NCBI GenBank assembly: GCA_937931785.1 | Contig: CALHAX010000086.1 | Span: 1 to 35,420 of the forward strand | Source of the DNA: an uncultured Hyphomicrobiaceae bacterium | GTDB lineage: Bacteria > Pseudomonadota > Alphaproteobacteria > Rhizobiales > CALHAX01 | DNA: 35,420 nucleotides | Reading direction: 5' to 3' | In this document: piece after piece, positions 15,979-24,197 of the stretch | Layout of the letters: every line of letters starts with the position of its first letter | Position numbering within the stretch: the stretch's first letter is position 1 | Position numbers and translations under genes: made by a program | The notes under the pieces: generated by a model | What the model saw: only the letters and a program-made list of their open reading frames with translations | Database searches by the model: none | Told to the model about the DNA's origin: nothing

Positions 15979-18183
15979 ATGGCGCGGTCAGACGATCCGA
16001 CGACATATTCGCAGACATGGCAGGATGCGCCACAGGCGTATGCCGACGCAGCGCCGCAGCAGCCTGTGTATGCAGATCCGCAACTGAGTTACGCTCCTGC
16101 GCACCCTGTTGCTGCGGATCCTGCGTATTATGCTCAACCTGCCGAAGCGCAGCCCGGCTATGCCGAGGCGGCGTATCCTGCTCCGGAACATCAGCAGTAT
16201 GCTGACGTGACGCAGCCGGCACATGCAGCAGTGGAGGCTTATCCGCCGCTTGAGTTGCCTGCATCGACATATGCACAGCAGCCGCAAACGCAGCCATACC
16301 AGCCACAGCCAGCCCCTGAGAGCTACGCGACGTACGATCAGGCGGCGCCAGCGCAAAACTATCAGCCGGCCCAGTCCTATCAACAGTCGGCACCGCAGGC
16401 CTATGAGCAACCCGCACCGCAAGCGTATGAACAGCAGATGACGCAACCTGCTGCCTATCAGCAAGCTGATCCGGCGACGCAACAGCAGCAGTCCTACGCC
16501 CAGTATGCGCCTCAACCGGCTTACGCAGAGCAGCCCGCCCAAGGATACGCGCCAGTTCCGGAACAGCAACCGTCGGTCGTGTATTCTGATTACGCAGCCC
16601 CGGCTTCGCAGCACGACGCCTACGCTGGACAGGAAACCTATGCTGCGCCAGCAGCTGCCCCAATCCGGCAGGACCATTTTAGCGCCGGAGAACCTCAAAG
16701 TGGTGCAACTGTTGGTTATGGTGATTTCAACACACAAACCGAGCCAACATTTGGTGCCGCTCAGTCGCAGGAATACGCCCCTCAGCAACCTCAGCAGTAT
16801 CAGGCTGCGCCGCAGGGGCAGGATCCTTATGGTCTCCCGCAGCACAGTACCGCTGAAGGTCTCGATTTCAATCAATTCGGCAACGCACAGGGCCAACAAC
16901 AGCCAAGACGACCTGATGAGGCGTTCCTTGATCCGTCGCTCTTTTCACAGGCGGACACCGGTCATCAGATAGCAGGTGCTGGAAGCGCGTTGGACCAGTT
17001 CGGCCAGCAACATCAGAACGACCAGTTTCAACAGGAACAGCCCGGCCTCGATCCGCATGGTGGCTTTGATCAACGGTTTCACACCCAACAGCGCGGTTAC
17101 GACCAGCGCTTCGAACAGCCGACCCAGGGCCACTACGATGGTGGACTTGTCGGCGACTTCGATGGTCAGGCGGAAGTTGGTGGCCATGATATGGGCTCTG
17201 AGATGGCACCCGTCATCGCCAATCAGCAGATGGAACCGACCCGCAGCCGACGAGGTCTGATCGTTGTCGGGGCGCTCGTTGCAGCGGTCGGCATCGGCGG
17301 CGCATTGGGCTTCGCGTACAAATACAGCAACGACAGCGGACGTGTTGCATCCGGCACACCACCGACAATCAAGGCCAGTCGCACGGCAGCCAAGGAAGCA
17401 CCTGCGAGCAACTCAGGCCAGGACGGCACTTTTGGAACGCGTCTCGCCTCCAATCGTGCAGCCGACACATCACGAACACGCCTTCAGTCGCGTGAAGAGC
17501 CACTTGCGGGGCAACAGGGCGGTGTGAAATTACGCTCGTCGACCTCTGGGCAGACCAACAGTCTGGGAACGCAAGTCACGAATTTGCAGGGTGACAACCG
17601 TGCGAACGTGCCGGGTGTGCGACGGGTCAAGACGCTCAAGGTCAATCCGGACGGATCTTTCGCCGCGCCTGCTCCAAGCGCTTTTGGGTCCGATAACAGC
17701 ATTCCCGGAGTAACGCTCGGAGCATTGCCAACAGTGACCAAGGCGACAGCCAAGCGTATCGACGTGCCGAAAACGCTCCAGACTGCTCGAAAAACAGTTG
17801 CCAGTCTTCCGAAAGTAACGGCTCAAATTCCACAGCCACAAGCAGTGAAACCGCGCAAGCGCGTTGCCAGTCTTCAACCGACAGCGCCGGCATCGGTGCC
17901 TTCGACAGCTTCGAATAGCGGTGGAGGGCTTGGTTTCGTCGTACAGGTTTCAGCTCGGCGTTCCCGCATTGATGCTCTTGCAGCGTTCGCAGATCTTCAG
18001 CAACGCTATACGACGGCTTTGAGCACCAAACAGCCCGACATTCAGGAAGTGAACCTCGGTGGCAACCGCGGTAAGTGGTACCGGGTTCGCATCGGGCCAC
18101 CGGGCTCCAAGAACTCGGCATATAATCTTTGCAACCGCTTGAAGAAGTCGGGTCTCAAAGATTGCCTGATCAAAGCGTACTGA
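15979..18183 (+). CDS. SPOR-domain membrane protein with long Gln/Pro/Ala/Tyr-rich cytoplasmic region
   Basis: 734 residues; GAGGAA at 15965-15970 precedes the ATG by eight bases. Residues 1 to about 420 are low complexity, dominated by Ala, Gln, Pro and Tyr, with near-tandem units such as SAPQAYEQ-PAPQAYEQ (about 16388-16434). One membrane helix follows RSRRG at about 427-449 (LIVVGALVAAVGIGGALGFAYKY), giving an inside N-terminus. A Ser/Thr/Lys-rich periplasmic linker (450-650) leads to a C-terminal SPOR domain (about 652-734, GFVVQVSARRSRIDALAAF to NRLKKSGLKDCLIKAY). SPOR domains bind glycan strands lacking peptide stems at division septa. A SPOR gene between argS and nagZ is standard in Hyphomicrobiales. 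A clear terminator follows. Confidence 0.92.
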   Translation: MARSDDPTTYSQTWQDAPQAYADAAPQQPVYADPQLSYAPAHPVAADPAYYAQPAEAQPGYAEAAYPAPEHQQYADVTQPAHAAVEAYPPLELPASTYAQQPQTQPYQPQPAPESYATYDQAAPAQNYQPAQSYQQSAPQAYEQPAPQAYEQQMTQPAAYQQADPATQQQQSYAQYAPQPAYAEQPAQGYAPVPEQQPSVVYSDYAAPASQHDAYAGQETYAAPAAAPIRQDHFSAGEPQSGATVGYGDFNTQTEPTFGAAQSQEYAPQQPQQYQAAPQGQDPYGLPQHSTAEGLDFNQFGNAQGQQQPRRPDEAFLDPSLFSQADTGHQIAGAGSALDQFGQQHQNDQFQQEQPGLDPHGGFDQRFHTQQRGYDQRFEQPTQGHYDGGLVGDFDGQAEVGGHDMGSEMAPVIANQQMEPTRSRRGLIVVGALVAAVGIGGALGFAYKYSNDSGRVASGTPPTIKASRTAAKEAPASNSGQDGTFGTRLASNRAADTSRTRLQSREEPLAGQQGGVKLRSSTSGQTNSLGTQVTNLQGDNRANVPGVRRVKTLKVNPDGSFAAPAPSAFGSDNSIPGVTLGALPTVTKATAKRIDVPKTLQTARKTVASLPKVTAQIPQPQAVKPRKRVASLQPTAPASVPSTASNSGGGLGFVVQVSARRSRIDALAAFADLQQRYTTALSTKQPDIQEVNLGGNRGKWYRVRIGPPGSKNSAYNLCNRLKKSGLKDCLIKAY

Positions 18184-18192
18184 CCTTTTATT

Positions 18193-18227
18193 TGCGCGCT
18201 GGTATTTCAAGACCGGCGCGCATTTTT
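18193..18227 (+). terminator. Rho-independent terminator after the SPOR gene
   Basis: TGCGCGCTGGT at 18193-18203 pairs with ACCGGCGCGCA at 18212-18222 (11 pairs including one T-G wobble), with an eight-base loop and five T at 18223-18227. It starts ten bases after the stop codon and separates argS/SPOR transcription from nagZ. Confidence 0.9.
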
Positions 18228-18306
18228 CCCCAGAGCGTAAAAAAGAGCGGCCTGCGGCGTTCCAGATACTGACCGTTGGCATAACCCCGACACTGGATGA
18301 TCCGAC

Positions 18307-19320
18307 ATGCCCGCTGCCTTTATTGCCGGATGTGCCGGACTGTCATTGTCCCCTGAGGAACGCGCCTTTTTCCGCGGGAGTCAGCCAGCGGGTCTTATTC
18401 TCTTTCAGCGAAATTGCCAGACGCCGGATCAGGTGCGCCGCCTGACTGATGAATTTCGCGACCTCATGAAAGATGAGACGCTCGTGCTTGTCGATCAAGA
18501 GGGGGGACGTGTGCAGCGCATGGCACCTCCGAACTGGCGCGCTTTGCCTCCTGCCAAAGTCTTTGCTGATCTCTATATGTCAGATCCTGGACAGGCATTG
18601 GATGTAACGCGCGCTGTGGCACGTCTCTGCGCCTATGATCTGCAGGCGGCAGGGATTAATATGAATTGCGTGCCTGTGCTCGACGTGCCTGCACCGGATG
18701 GACACGAGATCATTGGCACGCGTGCCTATGGCAACAACGTCAGCACCATCGTTGCGTTGGGAAGAGCCGTTGCCGAGGGACATATGGCCGGTGGCGTGGC
18801 CCCTGTAATCAAACATATACCGGGACATGGTCGCGCGACCGCCGACAGCCATCTTGAGTTGCCCCACGTTGCCGTGTCGCACGATGAATTGATCGCCACG
18901 GATTTTGAACCATTTCGTCAACTCAATCAGCTTCCGGCCGGCATGACGGCACATGTCGTTTACGAAGCGCTCGATTCCGAAGAGTGCGCCAGCACCTCGC
19001 GAAGTATCATTTCAGACGTCATCCGTGGCCATATTGGGTTCAACGGACTCCTCATGAGTGACGATCTCAGCATGAAGGCATTAGCCGGAAAGATGGCGGA
19101 ACGCACACGTCGAGTGCTGAACGCCGGGTGCGATCTCGCGCTGCACTGCAACGGCAAATTACCTGAAATGGAGCAGGTCGCAGATGCGGCGCAATCACTC
19201 CCGCAGGTCGGTCAACGGCGACTTAACGCGACGTTTGCAGCAATCGCCAAACCTCAGGATTTCGATATTGCAGCCGCTGAAGCCACACTGTCACAGGTGT
19301 TGACCATGGCAGCCGTCTGA
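18307..19320 (+). CDS. nagZ: Beta-N-acetylglucosaminidase (family GH3)
   Basis: 337 residues, the normal length for NagZ. It removes N-acetylglucosamine from GlcNAc-anhydroMurNAc muropeptides in the cytoplasm during peptidoglycan recycling. Signatures: SLSPEERAFFRGSQPAGLILF at the start, VLVDQEGGRVQRM, the KHIPGHGRATADSHLELP loop with the catalytic His of the Asp-His dyad, and LMSDDLSMKAL with the nucleophile Asp. No signal peptide is seen, consistent with a cytoplasmic enzyme. It lies between the terminator at 18193-18227 and scpA, 37 bases before scpA, so nagZ-scpA-scpB are probably one transcript. Confidence 0.95.
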   Translation: MPAAFIAGCAGLSLSPEERAFFRGSQPAGLILFQRNCQTPDQVRRLTDEFRDLMKDETLVLVDQEGGRVQRMAPPNWRALPPAKVFADLYMSDPGQALDVTRAVARLCAYDLQAAGINMNCVPVLDVPAPDGHEIIGTRAYGNNVSTIVALGRAVAEGHMAGGVAPVIKHIPGHGRATADSHLELPHVAVSHDELIATDFEPFRQLNQLPAGMTAHVVYEALDSEECASTSRSIISDVIRGHIGFNGLLMSDDLSMKALAGKMAERTRRVLNAGCDLALHCNGKLPEMEQVADAAQSLPQVGQRRLNATFAAIAKPQDFDIAAAEATLSQVLTMAAV

Positions 19321-19357
19321 TGGTGGTCGGGTTAGAAAAGCGGTATAAGCAGAGACA

Positions 19358-20209
19358 ATGAGCACCGAACCGTCACCACCTGAAGATGAGAATGTCCCGG
19401 TAAAGGACATGCAATTTCTGTTTGCCGATGGCGAGAACGAGCCGGTTGTAAATCCGCTGATCATCGACATCGAAGGGTATGAAGGTCCACTTGATCTGCT
19501 CCTCGGGCTTGCTCGGACCCAAAAGGTCGATCTGGCGAATATCGCGATCCTTCCGCTGGTGATGCAATATCTCGCCTACATTGAGGAAGCCCGCGACCTG
19601 AAGCTTGAGGTCGCGGCAGACTATCTTGTCATGGCGGCCTGGTTGGCCTTCCTCAAGTCGAAACTTCTGCTCCCACGTGAAGAAGACGATGCCGACGAGC
19701 TCTCGGGAGAAGAAATGGCAGCAATGCTCGCGTTTCGGCTCCAGCGCCTCGAAGCCATGCGCCAGGCTGGCGCGTCGTTGATGAACGCAAAGCGCCTCGG
19801 CCGAGATGTGTTTCAGCGTGGCATGCCAGAGGGTGTGCGGGTATTCCGCGAGAGCAAACACACGGCGGAAGTGATTGACCTGCTGAAAGCGTATGCCACC
19901 CAACGCCAGAGAAATGTCGAGGTGGAACACAAGGTCAAGAAGCGGAATACATGGTCCATCCGTGAGGCCCGAGGTCGGCTTGAAGGTCTGTTGGGCTTCA
20001 GCATGGACTGGGCACCACTCGACCAGTATCTGACCCAGTTCCTTGCCCCTGTCGAAGAACGCGTGACAGCGATCGCAAGCACCTTTACGGCCACGTTGGA
20101 AATGGCGCGCGAAGGCCAGCTTGAAATTCGACAGGACAATCCATTCGCGCCCCTGTTTGTGCGGCGCAAACGCGGGCCTGAAGGTTTGCGTCTCGTGACG
20201 AAGGACTGA
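19358..20209 (+). CDS. scpA: Segregation and condensation protein A (kleisin)
   Basis: 283 residues. ScpA is the kleisin of the SMC-ScpAB condensin that organises and segregates the chromosome. Signatures: LIIDIEGYEGPLDLLLGLARTQKVDLANI near the N-terminus, EVAADYLVMAAWLAFLKSKLLLP in the middle, and a C-terminal winged-helix part (VEERVTAIASTF, then EIRQDNPFAPLFVRRK). The first about 30 residues are an acidic extension, as is common in Alphaproteobacteria. Four bases separate its stop from the start of scpB, so the two are made together. Confidence 0.95.
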   Translation: MSTEPSPPEDENVPVKDMQFLFADGENEPVVNPLIIDIEGYEGPLDLLLGLARTQKVDLANIAILPLVMQYLAYIEEARDLKLEVAADYLVMAAWLAFLKSKLLLPREEDDADELSGEEMAAMLAFRLQRLEAMRQAGASLMNAKRLGRDVFQRGMPEGVRVFRESKHTAEVIDLLKAYATQRQRNVEVEHKVKKRNTWSIREARGRLEGLLGFSMDWAPLDQYLTQFLAPVEERVTAIASTFTATLEMAREGQLEIRQDNPFAPLFVRRKRGPEGLRLVTKD

Positions 20210-20213
20210 CCAG

Positions 20214-21041
20214 ATGATGATCGATGGTGATCCGGCTGAAGAACAGCCGATGGATGAAAATTGCACGGATGGAGAAGTGTCGGAACCTGCTGCGATGACG
20301 GAAGAAAATGGACCGTCGCTCGTGACAATTCATCCAAGCTCCGAGAACCGGGAAAAGTTACGCATTCTCGAAGCACTTTTGTTTGCGGCAGCCGAACCGC
20401 TCGATCTCAAGACGTTGTCGGAGCATTTGGGGGAGGGCGACGACACCGAAAAGCTTCTCGAAGAACTCCAGGCGAATTATGCAAGCCGTGGCGTTCACCT
20501 GAAGCGTATTGGTGGGCGTTGGGCGTTTCGCACCGCCGAAGATCTCGGTTATCTTCTGGAAAAGCACACGGTCGAGCAGCGTAAACTGTCCCGCGCCGCC
20601 CTGGAGACGCTGGCGATCATTGCCTACCATCAACCTGCGACGCGAGCCGAGATTGAGGAAATCCGGGGGGTCAGTACATCATCTGGAACCCTGGATGTGT
20701 TGCTGGAAACGGGGTGGGTCAAGATGCGTGGCCGCCGCCGCGCGCCTGGTCGACCGATCACGTACGGCACGAGTCCGGGCTTTCTGGAGCATTTCGGTTT
20801 CGAGAACCTATCCGACCTGCCAGGAATGAGTGAGTTGAAGGGAGCAGGTCTGCTGTCCAGCAATTTGCCAGCAAACTTCGTTATGCCGGTTCCGACCGAC
20901 CTGCCAGACCTGACAGACGAGGAAGAGGCCCTGGACAACGGGGATTGTGACGAGACACCGGACATGTTCGACGAAGATATCGAAGACACGGATGACATCG
21001 ATGACGATGAATCCGTGGACAATCCGTCCGGGGATGGATAG
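20214..21041 (+). CDS. scpB: Segregation and condensation protein B
   Basis: 275 residues. AAGGA at 20201-20205 lies eight bases before the first of two adjacent ATGs (20214 and 20217). The core has the twin winged-helix pattern of ScpB: LRILEALLFAAAEPLDLKTLSEHL, GVHLKRIGGRWAFRTAEDLGYLL, LSRAALETLAIIAYHQPATRAEIEEIRGV, and GRPITYGTSPGFLEHFGFENLSDLP. An acidic N-terminal tail and a very acidic C-terminal tail (DEDIEDTDDIDDDESVD) flank it. It forms a dimer that binds ScpA in the SMC complex. The stop is nine bases from the next start, an ABC ATPase, so translation may be coupled. Confidence 0.95.
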   Translation: MMIDGDPAEEQPMDENCTDGEVSEPAAMTEENGPSLVTIHPSSENREKLRILEALLFAAAEPLDLKTLSEHLGEGDDTEKLLEELQANYASRGVHLKRIGGRWAFRTAEDLGYLLEKHTVEQRKLSRAALETLAIIAYHQPATRAEIEEIRGVSTSSGTLDVLLETGWVKMRGRRRAPGRPITYGTSPGFLEHFGFENLSDLPGMSELKGAGLLSSNLPANFVMPVPTDLPDLTDEEEALDNGDCDETPDMFDEDIEDTDDIDDDESVDNPSGDG

Positions 21042-21050
21042 CACGCGGAC

Positions 21051-22157
21051 ATGTCGCGGAGTGCACAATCGGATTTGAGAGCGCGTTGGGGCGCGCGGGG
21101 AACCGCGGCGGCCTCTATTGCTGCGCGTCTGACGTTTGAAGACGTGTGTCGATCATTCGATCAACTCGATGCACTGGACGGTGTCAGCCTTGATGTCGAG
21201 CCGGGCGAAGTCATTTGCCTGCTGGGCCCTTCAGGTTGTGGCAAGACGACGCTGCTCCGGATCGCGGCTGGCATCGAGGGGCCGGACACTGGGCGTGTAT
21301 TGCTCAATGACGAAGAGATCGCGGGCCCCAACGCTTTTGTCCCAGCCGAACGCCGCAACGTCGGTTTGATGTTCCAGGATTTTGCACTCTTCCCACATCT
21401 GACATTGCTACAGAATGTAGGTTTTGGGTTGCGAGGGCTGCCCAAGGACGAAATCGAACGGGCTTCAATGGCTGCGCTCACACGCGTCGGGCTTGCCCAT
21501 TATGCGAACGACTACCCGAACACCCTTTCTGGTGGCGAACAGCAACGTGTCGCGCTGGCTCGGGCGATTGCGCCGCGCCCGGGCGTGTTATTGATGGATG
21601 AACCCTTCAGCGGTCTGGATGTGAAGCTGCGGGAAAACATGCAGAACGAGACGCTCGCCGTTCTGCGAGAGACACGCGCCACGTCAATCATCGTGACCCA
21701 CGATCCTGAAGAGGCCATGCGCATGGCGAACCGGATTGCGGTGATGAATCGCGGGCGGTTGGTGCAGGCAGGCACGGCGGAAGAACTCTATCGTAAACCC
21801 GCCAGCCTGTTCGTCGCCCGCTTCTTTTCTGACATGAACGAGATCTCGTGTCGGGTCACTTCAGGTTGCGTCGATACCCCGTTGATCGAGGAACAGGTCC
21901 CGGCACCAGACGGCGCGAGCGATGTTGTACTTTGCGTGCGTGAACGTGGGATCGAGATCCTGCCGCAAGGAGAGGGACATCCCGGGCGTGTGATAAACGT
22001 CAGCTTCCTTGGCGATGTCGCGTTGGTGGAGTTGGCGGTTCAGGGCCTGGAGCAACATGTGTGGGTTCGATTGCTTGAAGCATCCGCGCCGGTGGTTGGT
22101 GCGAACGTTGGCATACGCGTGCCGCTGTCGTCAGTTCTGGTTTTCCAACCCGATTGA
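21051..22157 (+). CDS. ABC transporter ATP-binding protein, Fe3+/spermidine-type, without neighbouring permease
   Basis: 368 residues, typical of importer ATPases with a C-terminal TOBE-like regulatory part. Motifs: Walker A GPSGCGKT at 59-66, Q-loop FQDFALFPH, signature LSGGEQQR from residue 159, Walker B LLMDEP at 180-185, the D-loop FSGLDVK and H-loop IIVTHDPEEAM. The C-terminal about 120 residues resemble the FbpC/PotA type (CVRERGIEILP, RVINVSFLGDVALVEL). The first about 25 residues before LTFEDVCRSF are basic and Ala-rich, so an internal start is possible. It begins nine bases after scpB. Neither a permease nor a substrate-binding protein is in the window, so its transport partner, if any, is encoded elsewhere. 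Confidence 0.92.
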   Translation: MSRSAQSDLRARWGARGTAAASIAARLTFEDVCRSFDQLDALDGVSLDVEPGEVICLLGPSGCGKTTLLRIAAGIEGPDTGRVLLNDEEIAGPNAFVPAERRNVGLMFQDFALFPHLTLLQNVGFGLRGLPKDEIERASMAALTRVGLAHYANDYPNTLSGGEQQRVALARAIAPRPGVLLMDEPFSGLDVKLRENMQNETLAVLRETRATSIIVTHDPEEAMRMANRIAVMNRGRLVQAGTAEELYRKPASLFVARFFSDMNEISCRVTSGCVDTPLIEEQVPAPDGASDVVLCVRERGIEILPQGEGHPGRVINVSFLGDVALVELAVQGLEQHVWVRLLEASAPVVGANVGIRVPLSSVLVFQPD

Positions 22158-22236
22158 AGGTCTTTACAACTCTTGTAACGGCAAATTTCCACCCTAAATC
22201 AACTATATATGTGATGGTGTGCGGGAAACGAAGGTG

Positions 22237-22267
22237 ATGTCGCCAGTTGCGGCGACGTGGCCTTTTT
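22237..22267 (+). terminator. Probable terminator after the ABC ATPase
   Basis: ATGTCGCC at 22237-22244 pairs with GGCGACGT at 22251-22258 (one wobble pair) around a six-base loop. The T-run TTTTT at 22263-22267 comes four bases later, which weakens the call. It lies between the ABC gene and tatA. Confidence 0.55.
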
Positions 22268-22410
22268 GCAATATTCTCGAACAGTAAGGAAATTGGCTTG
22301 CCAAAGGCGCCTCCGGCTTTCATGGAAGCGTTACTATTTGTGTGGGTCGTCATGGAATAGCGCGCAATGCTTCAAGAAAGCACTGGAGCGCTGAATAGGA
22401 GCGTAGGCGC

Positions 22411-22617
22411 ATGGGTTTGAGTGTTTGGCAGATTGCCATTGTCGGTATTCTGGTCGTCCTGTTGTTTGGACGCGGAAAAATTTCTGACCTCATGGGCGAT
22501 GTCGCAAAGGGCATCAAGAGCTTCAAGAAAGGCATCAAGGAAGACGACGACGTCGAGACAGCGACAACGATCGATCACGAAGCCGAGACCAAGACAGAAA
22601 AATCCGGCGTAAGCTGA
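22411..22617 (+). CDS. tatA: Sec-independent protein translocase TatA
   Basis: 68 residues. AGGAG at 22397-22401 sits nine bases before the ATG. The sequence has the usual plan: a short N-terminal membrane helix ([15 protein letters not shown]), the hinge [24 protein letters not shown] forming the amphipathic helix, and an acidic tail. TatA oligomerises to make the pore that carries folded proteins with twin-arginine signals across the inner membrane. It heads the tatABC set; a 253-base gap upstream likely holds the promoter. Confidence 0.96.
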   Translation: MGLSVWQIAIVGILVVLLFGRGKISDLMGDVAKGIKSFKKGIKEDDDVETATTIDHEAETKTEKSGVS

Positions 22618-22709
22618 GTGCGTGTCGCTGATCTCTAAGGGATTGGCGCGTCTGCCCTGAAACGAGCCTTGTAAGTCAGTAATGACTGGGGCTCTACTGA
22701 AAGCGTGTG

Positions 22710-23195
22710 ATGTTCGATCTTGGCTGGAGCGAAATGCTGATCATAGCGGTGGTCGCCATCATTGTGGTGGGTCCGAAAGACCTGCCCGGGATGCTGCGCC
22801 AGATCGGTCGTTTTGTCGGGCAGGCCAAGCGTATGGCCAGCGAATTTACAGGTCAGTTTCAGGATGCTTTGCGCGACAGCGAACTTGCAGATCTGAAAAA
22901 GGATTTTGACGACGTTACCAAGGTGGATCCTTTGAGCGATTTCCAGCAGTCGATCAACAAGGACCTTAATGACCTCGACAAGGATCTTAAGGACACGCTT
23001 GAGGATTACGACAAGGCTGACGAAGCCGAGAACGCAGCTTACGAGAGCGAGCATACACCCAACTACGACGCAGCAAACGAGAATGAAGCTGATCGTCTGG
23101 ACGATGAAGCAGAACGTGCGCGCGAACTGGAAACCCTCGATGAGAAACCCGTCGTGGCTGTGAAGGCCGCATCTGCAGACAAGTCCGGAGCGTAG
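22710..23195 (+). CDS. tatB: Sec-independent protein translocase TatB
   Basis: 161 residues from the ATG at 22710, which begins the standard MFDLGWSEMLIIAVVAIIVVGPKDLP, here cited in two halves: the Glu-containing membrane helix and the GPKDLP hinge. A GTG three bases earlier is also in frame. The amphipathic helix follows (MLRQIGRFVGQAKRMASEF), then a long acidic, Asp/Glu/Ala-rich C-terminal region, as is usual for TatB. TatB and TatC together recognise twin-arginine signal peptides. Stop is three bases before tatC. Confidence 0.95.
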   Translation: MFDLGWSEMLIIAVVAIIVVGPKDLPGMLRQIGRFVGQAKRMASEFTGQFQDALRDSELADLKKDFDDVTKVDPLSDFQQSINKDLNDLDKDLKDTLEDYDKADEAENAAYESEHTPNYDAANENEADRLDDEAERARELETLDEKPVVAVKAASADKSGA

Positions 23196-23198
23196 AGC

Positions 23199-23999
23199 GT
23201 GTCCAGCGAAGTCGACATCGAAGCCTCCCGCGCGCCGCTTCTCGAGCATTTGATTGAACTGCGTCAGCGCCTGATCTGGGCACTCGTGGCTATCGCTGTG
23301 TGCTTCGTGGTCTGTTTCTATTACGCCGAAACGGTCTATACGACACTGGTCTACCCCTATGCATGGGCTGCGGGCGTTGAGGTCAGTGAGTTGAACCTGA
23401 TCCAGACGGCACCCCAGGAATGGTTTTTCACGCAAATCAAGCTCGGTCTGTTCGGTGCGATTTTCCTCGCGTTCCCGATCATCGCCTCGCAGCTCTATAT
23501 GTTTGTGGCCCCCGGTCTCTACAAGAACGAACGCCAGGCCTTCTACCCCTACCTGATCGCCACCCCGATCCTCTTCATGATCGGAGCAATGCTGGTCTAC
23601 TGGCTGGTCATGCCGATGGCGATGAAGTTCTTTCTGAGCCTCATCCCCGATCAGGGCTCAAGCTTCAAACTTGATTTGCAGATCAAGGTCAGTGAATATC
23701 TCGGGCTGATCATGACGTTGATCCTCGCCTTCGGAATCTGCTTTCAGCTGCCTGTCGTACTGACGCTGCTCGGTCGGGTCGGGTTGGCGACTGCAGACGG
23801 TTTGCGCTCGAAACGCAAGTACGCTGTTGTGGGCGTGTTTGCTGCCGCAGCCATTTTGACACCGCCGGACCCGATCAGTCAGATTGGCCTCGCTCTTCCA
23901 ACGTTGCTGCTCTACGAACTGTCCATAATTACGGTGGGCTGGGTTGAGAAAAAGCGTGCCGAAGATCAGGCTGCATACGACGCAAGCTTGAACGACTGA
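23199..23999 (+). CDS. tatC: Sec-independent protein translocase TatC
   Basis: 266 residues with a GTG start at 23199, three bases after tatB. The cytoplasmic N-terminus has the conserved [18 protein letters not shown] pattern, and the protein has six membrane helices, with the conserved loops [20 protein letters not shown] and [17 protein letters not shown] between the second and third, and [25 protein letters not shown] near the end. TatC is the main receptor for the twin-arginine signal. GGAG at 23186-23189 serves as its binding site within the tatB end. Confidence 0.97.
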   Translation: MSSEVDIEASRAPLLEHLIELRQRLIWALVAIAVCFVVCFYYAETVYTTLVYPYAWAAGVEVSELNLIQTAPQEWFFTQIKLGLFGAIFLAFPIIASQLYMFVAPGLYKNERQAFYPYLIATPILFMIGAMLVYWLVMPMAMKFFLSLIPDQGSSFKLDLQIKVSEYLGLIMTLILAFGICFQLPVVLTLLGRVGLATADGLRSKRKYAVVGVFAAAAILTPPDPISQIGLALPTLLLYELSIITVGWVEKKRAEDQAAYDASLND

Positions 24000-24095
24000 T
24001 TGCTTGTTTTTTTTGGGGGGCCCAGAGATGAATCGTCTTCGGGCTTCTTCACTTCTTTCCATAACTGTTCTATGGTTAACGAACGCCGCGACGCT

Positions 24096-24129
24096 GCACC
24101 GTAGGGTGCGGCAGCGGGGTAAGCTGCCG
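24096..24129. other. Two tandem hairpins after tatC
   Basis: GCACC/GGTGC (24096-24100 with 24105-24109) and CGGCAGC/GCTGCCG (24109-24115 with 24123-24129) are adjacent stem-loops in the 198-base region between the converging tatC and N-demethylase genes. There is no T-run, so termination would be weak or Rho-dependent. No gene was found in this gap. Confidence 0.4.
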
Positions 24130-24197
24130 GTTTCGTCACAGGTTGCGTTCATGGATTGGTCCATTGAAAGCGGTCGGTGGCGGAACCTGCCGGCAGG

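Noticed and set aside
15988-16899. Minus-strand frame opposite the SPOR gene rich in Leu, Arg and Ile
   Set aside because: Its composition simply mirrors the Gln/Pro/Ala/Tyr repeats on the plus strand; no start signal.
24007-24020. Homopolymer run of eight T and six G
   Set aside because: Noted as a possible slippage or sequencing-error site, but it lies outside any coding frame and shows no further structure.
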